DNA of 64,000 nt, taken from NCBI RefSeq assembly GCF_003574735.1, contig NZ_QORW01000008.1, forward strand, positions 124,001 through 188,000, read 5' to 3'. Of the stretch, positions 1 through 8,092 are shown one piece after another. A program made the position numbers and the translations under genes. Under the pieces are notes generated by a model. It did not search any database. It saw nothing but the letters and a program-made list of their open reading frames with translations, and was not told the origin of the DNA. The stretch is from Dongia deserti (GTDB taxonomy: Bacteria > Pseudomonadota > Alphaproteobacteria > Dongiales > Dongiaceae). Position 1 is the stretch's first letter, and every line of letters begins with the position of its first letter.

Positions 1-795
1 CTGCGCGTGAAGGGCGAGCAGATGCGCCCCGAGCGGCAGATCGGCCAGGCCGGCGTGGAGCTCATCGGCACCGAAAGCGCGGCTGCCGACGCTGAAGCTG
101 TGCTGCTGGCCGCAGAAGCGTTGAAGCAGCTTGGCGTCGCGGCTCTAGTTGTTGACCTCAACGCACCGATGCTCGCGGTCTCCTATTTGCGCGAATCCGG
201 CATTGCCGATCCGGCCCCGATCATCGCCGCGCTCGATCGCAAGGATGCTGCGGCGGTGAAGGAACTCGGCGGCGCACTGGCGCCAACCCTGCAGCAATTG
301 ATGAATGCGGTTGGCGCGCCGGCGCAGGCACTCGATCGCCTGGCCAGTATCGCGCTCACCCCGAGCGCGGCGGCGCAGCGCGATCGCCTGGTCGAAGTGG
401 CGACGCTGGTGCAGGCTGCGGCCCCCGACCTCGGCCTCAATCTCGATCCCACCGATCACCGCGGATTCGAGTATCATACGGGCGTCACGTTCTCCTTGCT
501 CGGGCGCGGCGTCGCCGGCGAGTTCGGGCGCGGCGGGCGCTATGTCAACCAGGCGGGCGAGGACGCGACCGGTTTCACGCTCTATCTCGACACGTTGTCG
601 GCTGCCTTGCCCGCGCCCAAGCCGGCGCGGCGCATCTTCCTGCCGCGCGGCGCGTCGCACGATGCGGCCTTGCGCCTGCGCCAGGAAGGCTGGGTCACCA
701 TTCACGCGCTCGACAACGGCGCGGAGGATGAGAAGGAAGCGCGCCGCCTCGGCTGCTCGCATCTCTGGCGCAACGGCGCCATTCAAATGCTCTAA
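1..795 (+). CDS. hisZ: ATP phosphoribosyltransferase regulatory subunit HisZ (5' truncated by window)
   Basis: The reading frame is open from the first base, so the true start lies upstream. The 264 residues visible resemble the C-terminal part of HisZ, the catalytically inactive histidyl-tRNA-synthetase-like subunit that activates the short HisG in the first step of histidine biosynthesis. Supporting segments are MRPERQIGQAGVEL near the left edge, the class II synthetase-like stretch GFEYHTGVTFSL, and the GRGGRY motif. purA follows after 15 bases, an order common in alphaproteobacteria. The family call is from motif recognition and context. Confidence 0.88.
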   Translation: MRVKGEQMRPERQIGQAGVELIGTESAAADAEAVLLAAEALKQLGVAALVVDLNAPMLAVSYLRESGIADPAPIIAALDRKDAAAVKELGGALAPTLQQLMNAVGAPAQALDRLASIALTPSAAAQRDRLVEVATLVQAAAPDLGLNLDPTDHRGFEYHTGVTFSLLGRGVAGEFGRGGRYVNQAGEDATGFTLYLDTLSAALPAPKPARRIFLPRGASHDAALRLRQEGWVTIHALDNGAEDEKEARRLGCSHLWRNGAIQML

Positions 796-810
796 CGGAG
801 ATTTCTCGGC

Positions 811-2100
811 ATGGCGAATGTAGCGGTCATCGGCTCGCAATGGGGCGACGAGGGCAAGGGCAAGATCGTCGATTGGCTGTCGGAGCGCGCCGACGTGGTC
901 GTGCGGTTCCAGGGCGGCCACAATGCGGGCCATACTTTGGTGATTGGCAACAAGACCTACAAGCTCAGCCTGCTGCCCTCGGGCGTCGTGCGAGGCAAGC
1001 TCTCCGTGATCGGCAATGGCGTGGTGGTCGATCCCTGGGCGCTCTTGAAGGAGATTGAGATTCTGCGCGGACAAGGCGTTGCGGTCACGCCGGATGTGCT
1101 CGCGGTGGCGGAGAATGCCGCGCTTATCCTGCCGCTGCACAGCAAGCTCGATCTGCTGCGCGAGGAGGCACGCGGCGCTGGCAAGATCGGCACGACAGGC
1201 CGCGGCATCGGCCCGGCCTACGAGGACAAGGCCGCGCGCCGCGCCATCCGCCTCTGCGACCTGCTCGACCCCGATGCACTGGATGGAAAGGTGCAGAACC
1301 TGCTCCAGCACCACAATGCGCTGCTGCGTGGCCTGGGCGCCGAGGAGGTGAATGCCGCTGAGCTGCTCGCGCAGTTACGCGGGGTGGCGCCCAAGGTTGC
1401 GCCGTTCGTGAAGACCGTCTGGCAGTTGCTCGACGCAGCGCGCAAGCGCAGCGACCGCATCCTGTTCGAAGGCGCGCAGGGTTCGATGCTCGACGTCGAT
1501 CACGGCACCTATCCGTTCGTCACTTCCTCCAACACCGTCGCGGGGCAGGCGGCGACCGGCTCGGGCATCGGTGTCGGCGCGGTCGGCTACGTGCTCGGCA
1601 TCACCAAGGCCTACACAACGCGCGTCGGCTCCGGCCCATTCCCGAGCGAACTCCACGACCAGATCGGCCAGACCCTCGGCGAGCGCGGGCACGAATTCGG
1701 CACGGTCACCGGCCGCAAGCGGCGCTGCGGCTGGTTCGACGCAGCGTTGGTGCGTCAGTCCGCGAAAGTGGGCGGTATCAACGGCATCGCTCTCACCAAG
1801 CTCGACGTGCTCGATGGATTCGAAGAGCTGAAGATCTGCATCGGCTACGACATCAATGGCCAGCACTTCGACTATCTGCCCTCCGCCGCGCATCTGCAGG
1901 CGGCCGCAAAGCCGGTCTACGAAACCGTCGAAGGCTGGTCCGAATCCACCAGGGGCGCGCGCTCCTGGGCGCAGCTGCCGGCAACCGCCATCAAATACAT
2001 CCGCCGCATCGAGGAACTGATCGAAGTGCCGGTGGCGCTGCTCTCTACCTCGCCGGAGCGCGACGACACGATCCTGGTGACGGATCCGTTCACGGATTGA
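811..2100 (+). CDS. purA: Adenylosuccinate synthetase
   Basis: PurA (429 residues, normal length) joins IMP and aspartate using GTP to make adenylosuccinate, the committed step to AMP, in the cytoplasm. The N-terminal signature WGDEGKGK lies at residues 11-18, with the phosphate-loop Lys and the catalytic Asp. [10 protein letters not shown] (the catalytic His region) and a [12 protein letters not shown] block follow. The IMP-contacting [12 protein letters not shown] segment and the [11 protein letters not shown]-specificity segment are intact. The ATG at 811 is preceded by a GGAG element, and the gene is probably co-transcribed with hisZ. Confidence 0.97.
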   Translation: MANVAVIGSQWGDEGKGKIVDWLSERADVVVRFQGGHNAGHTLVIGNKTYKLSLLPSGVVRGKLSVIGNGVVVDPWALLKEIEILRGQGVAVTPDVLAVAENAALILPLHSKLDLLREEARGAGKIGTTGRGIGPAYEDKAARRAIRLCDLLDPDALDGKVQNLLQHHNALLRGLGAEEVNAAELLAQLRGVAPKVAPFVKTVWQLLDAARKRSDRILFEGAQGSMLDVDHGTYPFVTSSNTVAGQAATGSGIGVGAVGYVLGITKAYTTRVGSGPFPSELHDQIGQTLGERGHEFGTVTGRKRRCGWFDAALVRQSAKVGGINGIALTKLDVLDGFEELKICIGYDINGQHFDYLPSAAHLQAAAKPVYETVEGWSESTRGARSWAQLPATAIKYIRRIEELIEVPVALLSTSPERDDTILVTDPFTD

Positions 2101-2116
2101 GTCGAGAGACGATCAT

Positions 2117-2320
2117 ATGAAAATCGATCGAGACGGATCGGGAGGTTTCACGCTTCATGCCAACTCCGACGAGCTGCTCATTATCAACAACGCCTTGAAC
2201 GAAATATGTCATGGCCTGCCGATATCTGATTTCGAGGCGCGTATCGGACGCCCTTTGAATGAGGCGCAGTCAATCTTGATGCAAGTAGGCAAGGTGCTTA
2301 GCGAGAGCACCTTGAATTGA
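2117..2320 (+). CDS. Conserved hypothetical small protein (67 aa)
   Basis: A 67-residue soluble protein starting 16 bases after purA. It has a short beta-like N-terminus (GGFTLHANSDEL), then a helical stretch LLIINNALNEICHG and a short C-terminal helix. It resembles the small bacterial proteins of unknown function with a central NNALNE-type motif, but I cannot assign a role. No signal peptide, membrane segment or cysteine pair is visible. Its base composition is lower in G+C than its neighbours. The preceding sequence lacks a strong Shine-Dalgarno element, so the call rests on the coherent reading frame and the family resemblance. Confidence 0.62.
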   Translation: MKIDRDGSGGFTLHANSDELLIINNALNEICHGLPISDFEARIGRPLNEAQSILMQVGKVLSESTLN

Positions 2321-2358
2321 TCATAGGATGTGTGGAGTGCTCGCGCATTGAATGTCTC

Positions 2359-2922
2359 ATGAACTCAACCATCGTCGATGTTGCGCACAGCGCTCTGGAT
2401 GACGCCGGTAGGGTCATCGAGAAACTAGACCGTGTCGCATTTGAGGCTCTTGCCCAGTCCATAGCTCAGGCCAAGACCATCGCGCTTCACGGCCTCGGCC
2501 GCGAGGGGTTGCAGATGAAGGGCCTTGCGATGCGGCTCTTCCATCTCGGGCTCGATGCGCATGTGGTGGGGGAGATGACGACGCCGCCGCTCGGCGCGGG
2601 CGATCTGCTGATCTGCTCTGCGGGACCGGGTGATTTTGCCACCATCGCGGCGCTCATGAAGATTGCGACGGATGCCGGCGCCAAGACGGCGGTCGTCACC
2701 GCCCAGCCCGGCAGCACGCTCGCGCAATCGGCGGATCACGTGCTGCACATCCCGGCCCAGACCATGGCCGACGACCAAGGCAGCAAGATTTCCGTCTTGC
2801 CGATGGGCTCCTTGTTCGAGCTCAGCCAGATGCTGGTGTTCGAGCTGCTGGTGCTGCGGCTCCGAGACATCAAGGGTGAGACCGCCGCTTCCATGCGCCG
2901 GCGCCACACCAACCTGGAGTGA
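2359..2922 (+). CDS. SIS-domain sugar-phosphate isomerase-like protein
   Basis: About 187 residues forming a single SIS (sugar isomerase) domain, most like the 6-phospho-3-hexuloisomerase (HxlB) group. Visible features are GLGREGLQMKG, the phospho-sugar-binding LICSAGPGD segment with a following Rossmann-like strand (AKTAVVTAQPGS), and an FELSQMLVFELL helix. The frame is open from 2317, but the ATG at 2359 aligns with the expected family N-terminus (MNSTIVDVAHSAL). No hexulose-phosphate synthase partner is present, so the substrate is unknown. It could act on another ketose phosphate or be a sugar-phosphate-sensing protein. Confidence 0.75.
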   Translation: MNSTIVDVAHSALDDAGRVIEKLDRVAFEALAQSIAQAKTIALHGLGREGLQMKGLAMRLFHLGLDAHVVGEMTTPPLGAGDLLICSAGPGDFATIAALMKIATDAGAKTAVVTAQPGSTLAQSADHVLHIPAQTMADDQGSKISVLPMGSLFELSQMLVFELLVLRLRDIKGETAASMRRRHTNLE

Positions 2923-3072
2923 GTTCATCCTTTTGCAGGGGGATGAGCGCACTGCATTCCTTACCGTCCCTTAACCTGTTCCCGTCATAACCTAGGATCG
3001 GCTCATTTTGTGTAGGGCCGGCGGGGCTAAACGGCCTTGGCCGCGAGGATTGGGCGCAAAGCGCGGTTGGCA

Positions 3073-5097
3073 ATGGCGGACGATCAGATTCTGCTCGAAG
3101 AACGGTACGAGATTGCGGCGGACAGGCGTCTGCCCAAGCTCGATTCACCGGACGTTGACGCCTTTGCTGTCAATGACCGCAACGAGCCTGGCCGACCGAT
3201 GTTCGCGCTAGTCGCGCCCGGGCACTTGCCGTGCCGCTATCTCGACCACCTCACCAAGAAACCGCCGTCCGATGCGCCGGTGCTCTGGCCGCGCGCCGCC
3301 GGCGTAATCGATTGGCCGATGGCCCCGGGCAATGGCAGCGCAATCGTCTGGGGCCGCCGTCCGGTTCTCATTTTCGATGCGCCGAAAGGCGAGCGCGTGT
3401 TCGGCCGCGAGATGGCACCACCGCGGCCCATGACCGAGCCGCAACTGGCGCGGCAGGTGATCACGCCGCTAGTCACGGCGATCCGCGAGATGAGCCTGCT
3501 TGGCATTCCGCATCGCGCGATCCGTCCGGGCAATCTGTTCTACCAGTCGAGCAGCCAGGGCCCGATGATGCTGGGTGAGTGCTTCAGCATGCCGCCCGGT
3601 TTCGCGCAGCCCGCGCTCTACGAGACGATCGAGAACGCGATCGCGGATCCGTACGGCCGCGGGCCTGGTCTCTCCGCCGACGATCTCTATGCGCTCGGTG
3701 TGCTCATCCTTCAGCTTCATATCGGACGCGACCCGACAGAGGGCATGACGGACGAAGAGATCGTCTCGGCCAAGATCTCCGCCGGCTCCTTTGCCGCACT
3801 GGCGGGACGCGAGAAGCTCTCCACGTCCATGGCCGAAATCCTGCGCGGCCTGCTGAACGACAAGGCAGGCGATCGCTGGACCTTGCGGCACCTCGATGCC
3901 TGGACCACCGGCCAGCATTTCACGCCGACCATGCCCTATCTGCCGCAGCGCGCCTCGCGCCCGATTCGCTTCGGCGACAGCGAGCACATGAACAGACCGG
4001 CCCTGGCCCATGCCATGGCGCGGCACTGGCCCGAAGCGTCGAAGCTGGTCGACAGCAGCGACTTCGATAACTGGATGAAGCGCAGCTTCAACGACGACAA
4101 GGTCGGCGACGTGATGATGCGGCTCATGGGCTCAGCCGCCGGGTCGGGACCGAGCGCAGCCATTAAGGATCGCTACATCGCGCGCCTCATCATCTGGATG
4201 AGTCCGCAATCGCCGATCTGCTATCGCGATATCCGGGTCAACGTGACCGGCATGGCGACCATGCTGGCCCAGCTATTAGACAATCAGCCGCTGCTCAACC
4301 AGTTCGTCGAGATGCTGCGTGGGCGATTGCCCCAGCTCTGGATGAACGAGCAGAGTGCCCTGAATTCGGATCAGCTCCAGCTGCGCCGCATCATGGAGGA
4401 GGTGGAGAAGCATATCGAACGACCAGGCATGGGCCAGGGCGTCGAGCGCGCGCTCTACGAATTGAATCCGCGAATACCCTGCCGCTCGCCGATGATTGCC
4501 GATTTCTACGTCACCAGCATGAAGGACCTGCTGCCGGCGATCGATGCCGCCCTGCCCGGACTGGGCGAGGGGGCGATTCCGTTCGACCGGCACATCGCGG
4601 CCTTCATCGGCGCTCATCTCCGGCGCACGATCGATCGCGAACTGACCGCCGTCTCCCAGGCAGAGAATGAGGCAGAACGCAGGATCGCCGTCCTGCGCCT
4701 GCTGGCGATGGTGCAGCAGGCCCATCCAAACCGCAAGCTGCCGCGCCTGGCGGATTCCGTCGTGGCCATGCTGATACCGGCGCTGAGCTGTTTCCATCAC
4801 GCCACCGCGCGCGCGGATGCGGAGCGGCGCATGCACAAACTGGGCAAGGAATGCGATCTGGCGGGCTTGGCATTGCTGTTCGATCCGACCGGCCCCCATC
4901 GCCGCGCCGACAGCCTCGGCTTCACCGCCGCCAGGCGCGCCTACGTCGCGCTGAAGCAGGAGGAGCGATGGTTGGAGAACGGCGGACTGACGAATCCAAA
5001 TCGTACCCGGCTGATCGGCCAGCGCGCCGCCGCCGTCACCTCTGCCTTCATCGCCAGTGCGGCGATCGCGGCCTACAGCGTCTTCGCCTTGTTGTGA
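3073..5097 (+). CDS. Membrane-anchored protein kinase-like protein (probable pseudokinase)
   Basis: A 674-residue protein. The first ~270 residues have the layout of a Ser/Thr kinase C-lobe: the catalytic-loop equivalent HRAIRPGN at about residue 147, a helix F-like SADDLYALGV around residue 200, and a terminal DRWTLRHLDAW segment. The HRD aspartate is replaced by Ala, no DFG triad is visible (LGE stands near its place), and no glycine-rich loop is obvious, so phosphotransfer is unlikely. Residues ~300-650 form a helical region I do not recognise. The last ~20 residues (SAFIASAAIAAYSVFALL) are a C-terminal membrane anchor. The ATG at 3073 was chosen over the TTG at 3037. A membrane protein gene follows after 10 bases. 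Confidence 0.75.
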   Translation: MADDQILLEERYEIAADRRLPKLDSPDVDAFAVNDRNEPGRPMFALVAPGHLPCRYLDHLTKKPPSDAPVLWPRAAGVIDWPMAPGNGSAIVWGRRPVLIFDAPKGERVFGREMAPPRPMTEPQLARQVITPLVTAIREMSLLGIPHRAIRPGNLFYQSSSQGPMMLGECFSMPPGFAQPALYETIENAIADPYGRGPGLSADDLYALGVLILQLHIGRDPTEGMTDEEIVSAKISAGSFAALAGREKLSTSMAEILRGLLNDKAGDRWTLRHLDAWTTGQHFTPTMPYLPQRASRPIRFGDSEHMNRPALAHAMARHWPEASKLVDSSDFDNWMKRSFNDDKVGDVMMRLMGSAAGSGPSAAIKDRYIARLIIWMSPQSPICYRDIRVNVTGMATMLAQLLDNQPLLNQFVEMLRGRLPQLWMNEQSALNSDQLQLRRIMEEVEKHIERPGMGQGVERALYELNPRIPCRSPMIADFYVTSMKDLLPAIDAALPGLGEGAIPFDRHIAAFIGAHLRRTIDRELTAVSQAENEAERRIAVLRLLAMVQQAHPNRKLPRLADSVVAMLIPALSCFHHATARADAERRMHKLGKECDLAGLALLFDPTGPHRRADSLGFTAARRAYVALKQEERWLENGGLTNPNRTRLIGQRAAAVTSAFIASAAIAAYSVFALL

Positions 5098-5107
5098 GAG
5101 ACTGATC

Positions 5108-5581
5108 GTGGCCAAGGAAGCACCAGCAAAAGCCGAAAACGCTGCCGGGCCCAGGCCGTTCAAGCCGGCCCTGCTGCTGATTCTGCTGCTGCCGGCCGCT
5201 GCCCTGATGGCGCCGATCGCGATCGTGCTCGTGGCCGCGCTGGTGCCGAGTGTGGTGGCGCGCATCGTCGATACGTCGCCCGGCCGCTATCTCACCTATA
5301 CGGTCTTGAGCCTCAACCTGGTCGGCGCCCTGTATTTCGTACATCGAGTGCTGACCATGGGCAACGATCTGAGCGTGGCGATGCTGGTGCTGCAGGATGC
5401 AATCGGATGGCTAGCGGCGCTCAGCGGAGCTGGCTGCGGCTGGCTGTTGTTCCTCGCCATGCCGTCGGTCTTTGCCAAGATGGCGGAAGCGCAGTCCGGC
5501 CTGCGTATGCGCCGCGTGCATCGCGATCAGAGCCAGCTGATCAGCGAATGGGGTGATACGGTCGCGTCAAACGAGTCCTGA
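5108..5581 (+). CDS. Small multi-pass membrane protein of unknown function
   Basis: About 157 residues beginning at GTG 5108, ten bases after the pseudokinase stop, so almost certainly co-transcribed with it. A Lys/Pro-rich N-terminus is followed by long hydrophobic stretches (ALLLILLLPAAALMAPIAIV; YLTYTVLSLNLVGALYF; a third around GWLAALSGAGCGWLLFLAM), suggesting three or four membrane spans and a short polar cytoplasmic tail. No recognised domain is seen. The pairing with a membrane-anchored pseudokinase suggests a partner subunit; that is inference from adjacency only. Confidence 0.7.
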   Translation: MAKEAPAKAENAAGPRPFKPALLLILLLPAAALMAPIAIVLVAALVPSVVARIVDTSPGRYLTYTVLSLNLVGALYFVHRVLTMGNDLSVAMLVLQDAIGWLAALSGAGCGWLLFLAMPSVFAKMAEAQSGLRMRRVHRDQSQLISEWGDTVASNES

Positions 5582-5622
5582 GGCGCGCCACGGCGCCACT
5601 CGTCAATTCGCGACGAACAAAG

Positions 5623-5649
5623 AAACCCGCGCCCAAGGAGCGCGGGTTT
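5623..5649. terminator. Bidirectional Rho-independent terminator
   Basis: A perfect 10-bp stem (AAACCCGCGC at 5623-5632 pairs with GCGCGGGTTT at 5640-5649) with a 7-base loop. T-rich tracts lie on both sides, TTTT on the plus strand and TTTCTTTG on the minus strand. It sits between the convergent pseudokinase/membrane operon and rpoH and can terminate both. Confidence 0.9.
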
Positions 5650-5667
5650 TCCATGGAGCGGATGGAC

Positions 5668-6552
5668 TTACTGCGCCGCCAGCTTCTCGTCGAGTGCGGC
5701 ATTGCGGATCGCGCGTTGCACCTTGTCGAACGCACGCACCTCGATCTGGCGCACGCGCTCGCGGCTGATGCCGAACTCCTTGGAAAGGTCCTCGAGCGTC
5801 GTCGGCTCGTCCTTCAGGCGGCGCTCCGACAGGATGCGCCGTTCGCGCGGATTGAGCAGATTGAGCGCGCGGTCCAGCAGCTTCTGCCGGCGGCCGAACT
5901 CCTGGCTCTCGGCCAGCTGCGATTCCTGGCTCTCACCTTCATCGACCAGCCATTCCTGCCACTCGCCCTCGCCATCCATGCGCACGGGCGCATTCAATGA
6001 ATGGTCCGGTGCGGCAAGGCGCCGGTTCATGTCGATGACGTCGCTCTCCGGCACCTCGAGGCGCGTGGCGATTTCCGACACCGTCTCGGGCCTGAGATCG
6101 CCTTCCTCCAGCGCCTTCAACTGGCCTTTGACGCGGCGCAGGTTAAAGAACAGCTTCTTCTGCGCGGCGGTGGTGCCGATCTTCACCAGCGACCAGGAAT
6201 GCAGGATGTATTCCTGGATGGCGGCGCGGATCCACCACATCGCGTAGGTCGCGAGCCGGAAACCCTTGTCGGGATCGAAGCGCTTCACCGCCTGCATCAG
6301 GCCGACATTGCCTTCGGAAATGACCTCGGACATGGGAAGCCCATAACCGCGATAGCCCATCGCGATCTTCGCCACCAGGCGCAGATGGCTGGTGACCAGC
6401 CTGTGCGCGGCTTCGGTGTCCTGATGTTCCTGCCAACGTTTGGCCAGCATGAATTCTTCGCTCTGTTCCAGCATCGGGAACTGGCGAATCTCCGCGAGGT
6501 AGCGGGCCAGATTGGAATCGCTGACAAGGCTTGGCAGGTTTCGTACGGCCAT
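5668..6552 (-). CDS. rpoH: RNA polymerase heat-shock sigma factor RpoH (sigma-32)
   Basis: A 294-residue sigma-70 family factor that directs RNA polymerase to heat-shock promoters. Region 2 includes MSEVISEGNVGLMQAV and RFDPDKGFRLATYAMWWIRAAI, and region 4.2 has a helix-turn-helix ending GISRERVRQIE. The RpoH box QKKLFFNLR at residues 131-139 separates it from the primary sigma factor. Start ATG 6552 follows an AAGGGGACG ribosome-binding site. It lies downstream of rluD on the same strand, with a 176-base gap carrying a perfect inverted repeat that may be an operator. Confidence 0.95.
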   Translation of the reverse strand: MAVRNLPSLVSDSNLARYLAEIRQFPMLEQSEEFMLAKRWQEHQDTEAAHRLVTSHLRLVAKIAMGYRGYGLPMSEVISEGNVGLMQAVKRFDPDKGFRLATYAMWWIRAAIQEYILHSWSLVKIGTTAAQKKLFFNLRRVKGQLKALEEGDLRPETVSEIATRLEVPESDVIDMNRRLAAPDHSLNAPVRMDGEGEWQEWLVDEGESQESQLAESQEFGRRQKLLDRALNLLNPRERRILSERRLKDEPTTLEDLSKEFGISRERVRQIEVRAFDKVQRAIRNAALDEKLAAQ

Positions 6553-6664
6553 ATCGTCCCCTTTATGGTGTCGCTAGGACATCATAGAACAGCCCAGTCC
6601 CTATCCCATTACGATTGCCGCAGGGCTGCAGACGACTCCCTGCATGGCTTTGAGAAACTGGCGA

Positions 6665-6683
6665 ATGTAAGGTTGGCTTACAT
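6665..6683. promoter_or_regulatory. Perfect inverted repeat upstream of rpoH
   Basis: ATGTAAG (6665-6671) and CTTACAT (6677-6683) form 7-bp perfect arms around a 5-base spacer, about 110 bases before the rpoH start. The arms are AT-rich in a GC-rich region and no T-run follows, so an operator is more likely than a terminator. The binding protein is unknown. Confidence 0.45.
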
Positions 6684-6728
6684 TGCGTCGATTTCAAGGC
6701 ATCCGACTCGTGCGCCTGGAAATTATTT

Positions 6729-7727
6729 CTAACCCTTTGAAAGAGCTGAAGATAATGCCATCAGATCTGCGGGCAGCGGCGATTCCCAGCGCAATGTCTT
6801 GCCCGTCCGTGGGTGGGCGAAGCCCAGCATCGCCGCGTGCAGCGCCTGCCGTGGAAAGGTGGCTGCCGCGGGCAGCGCTTTGCGCCGCGCGGGTGTGACG
6901 CGGCCATAGGTCTCATCACCGATCAGTGGATGGCCGATCGCCGCGAGATGCACACGAATCTGATGCGTGCGTCCGGTCTCCAGCTGGCAGGACAGCTCGG
7001 CCGCGGCGAGGCCGAACACTTTCGTGACTTGGTAATGCGTGACCGCGTGCTTGCCGCCCGATTTGACGATGGTCATGCGCTTCCGATCGATGCCGTGACG
7101 GCCGATATTGCCTTCGATCGTGCCGGATTTCGGCGAGGGCAGGCCCCATACAAAGCAGCGATATTCCCGCTCGATGTCGTGGGTGGCGAAGGCTTCGCTC
7201 AGCGCCTTGTGTGCGACATCGTTCTTGGCGGCGACGACGAGACCGCTGGTGTCCTTGTCGATGCGATGGACGATCCCGGGGCGCTTCACCCCGCCGACGC
7301 CGCTCAGGCTGTCGCCGCAATGGGCGATCAGCGCATTGACCAGCGTGTTCTCCGGATTGCCGGGCGCCGGGTGCACCACCATGCCGGCTGGTTTGTCGAT
7401 AACGATCAGGTCGCGATCTTCGTAGACGACGGTGAGCTCGATCGCCTGGCCGCGCGGCACGGCATCCTCGGGTGGCGGCACGGTCAGCTCGAGCAGCTGG
7501 TCCGGTTTGACCCGGTAGGAGGGGTCGTCTAAGGTCTCGACCGCGCCGCCCGCCGGCTGGACCAACCGCAAATTGCCTTGCTCGATCAGCGCCTTGATGC
7601 GGCTGCGCGAGAGCTCGGGAAAGGCCGCAGCGAGGCAGCGGTCGACCCGCTCGCCGGCTTCGGTGTCGGCGACGCGATGGCAAGAAATCGTGCTGACGGA
7701 CGGGTCGCTGTTGTGGGGCGCGATCAT
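6729..7727 (-). CDS. rluD: 23S rRNA pseudouridine synthase (RluD family)
   Basis: 332 residues from ATG 7727. An N-terminal S4 RNA-binding domain (VDRCLAAAFPELSRSRIK) is followed by the pseudouridine synthase domain with the catalytic-Asp motif HRIDKDTSGLVV and the RTHQIRVHLA motif. RluD-type enzymes isomerise uridines in helix 69 of 23S rRNA. The frame stays open to 7859, but the extension reads antisense into the divergent membrane-protein gene and looks non-native. Neighbours: rpoH downstream, and the DUF6476-like gene starts only 4 bases away on the other strand. RluA or RluC specificity cannot be excluded. Confidence 0.9.
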   Translation of the reverse strand: MIAPHNSDPSVSTISCHRVADTEAGERVDRCLAAAFPELSRSRIKALIEQGNLRLVQPAGGAVETLDDPSYRVKPDQLLELTVPPPEDAVPRGQAIELTVVYEDRDLIVIDKPAGMVVHPAPGNPENTLVNALIAHCGDSLSGVGGVKRPGIVHRIDKDTSGLVVAAKNDVAHKALSEAFATHDIEREYRCFVWGLPSPKSGTIEGNIGRHGIDRKRMTIVKSGGKHAVTHYQVTKVFGLAAAELSCQLETGRTHQIRVHLAAIGHPLIGDETYGRVTPARRKALPAAATFPRQALHAAMLGFAHPRTGKTLRWESPLPADLMALSSALSKG

Positions 7728-7731
7728 TGGG

Positions 7732-8076
7732 ATGGGGCGTGACGTGCCGGCATATGGGGTGGAGCATCCAGTACAGCAGGGCAGCAGGCTGCTCAAGGGC
7801 GCGGTGGCGGGCCTCTGCGCCGTGCTGGCGATCTGCGCCATCGTGATCACCACCGCCATTGCCTATCGCTTCATCAGGCCGGCGCCACCGCCGCAGCTGG
7901 CACCCTTCGGCGTCTCGGCCCTGCCATTGCCGGTCGGCTGCTCAATCCACTACGTGACGGCGGAGGGCGACCGCCTCATCCTGGAGATCGGCGGCGGCGA
8001 AGAATGCCGCCGCATCCTGGTCACCGACATGCGGACCGGCGCGCTGCTCGGCCAGTTTCAGTTTCCTCCTCAGTGA
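7732..8076 (+). CDS. DUF6476-like single-pass membrane protein
   Basis: About 114 residues with one N-terminal transmembrane helix (AGLCAVLAICAIVITTAIAY) and a short C-terminal domain ending RILVTDMRTGALLGQF, a layout I associate with the DUF6476 proteins found beside rluD in alphaproteobacteria. ATG 7732 was chosen so that the helix lies near the N-terminus; the start nearly abuts that of rluD on the opposite strand. Function unknown. A beta-propeller-like 'VTDxxTG' turn is visible, but the domain is too short to be a propeller. Confidence 0.68.
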   Translation: MGRDVPAYGVEHPVQQGSRLLKGAVAGLCAVLAICAIVITTAIAYRFIRPAPPPQLAPFGVSALPLPVGCSIHYVTAEGDRLILEIGGGEECRRILVTDMRTGALLGQFQFPPQ

Positions 8077-8092
8077 CATCACGGAAAGAGCG

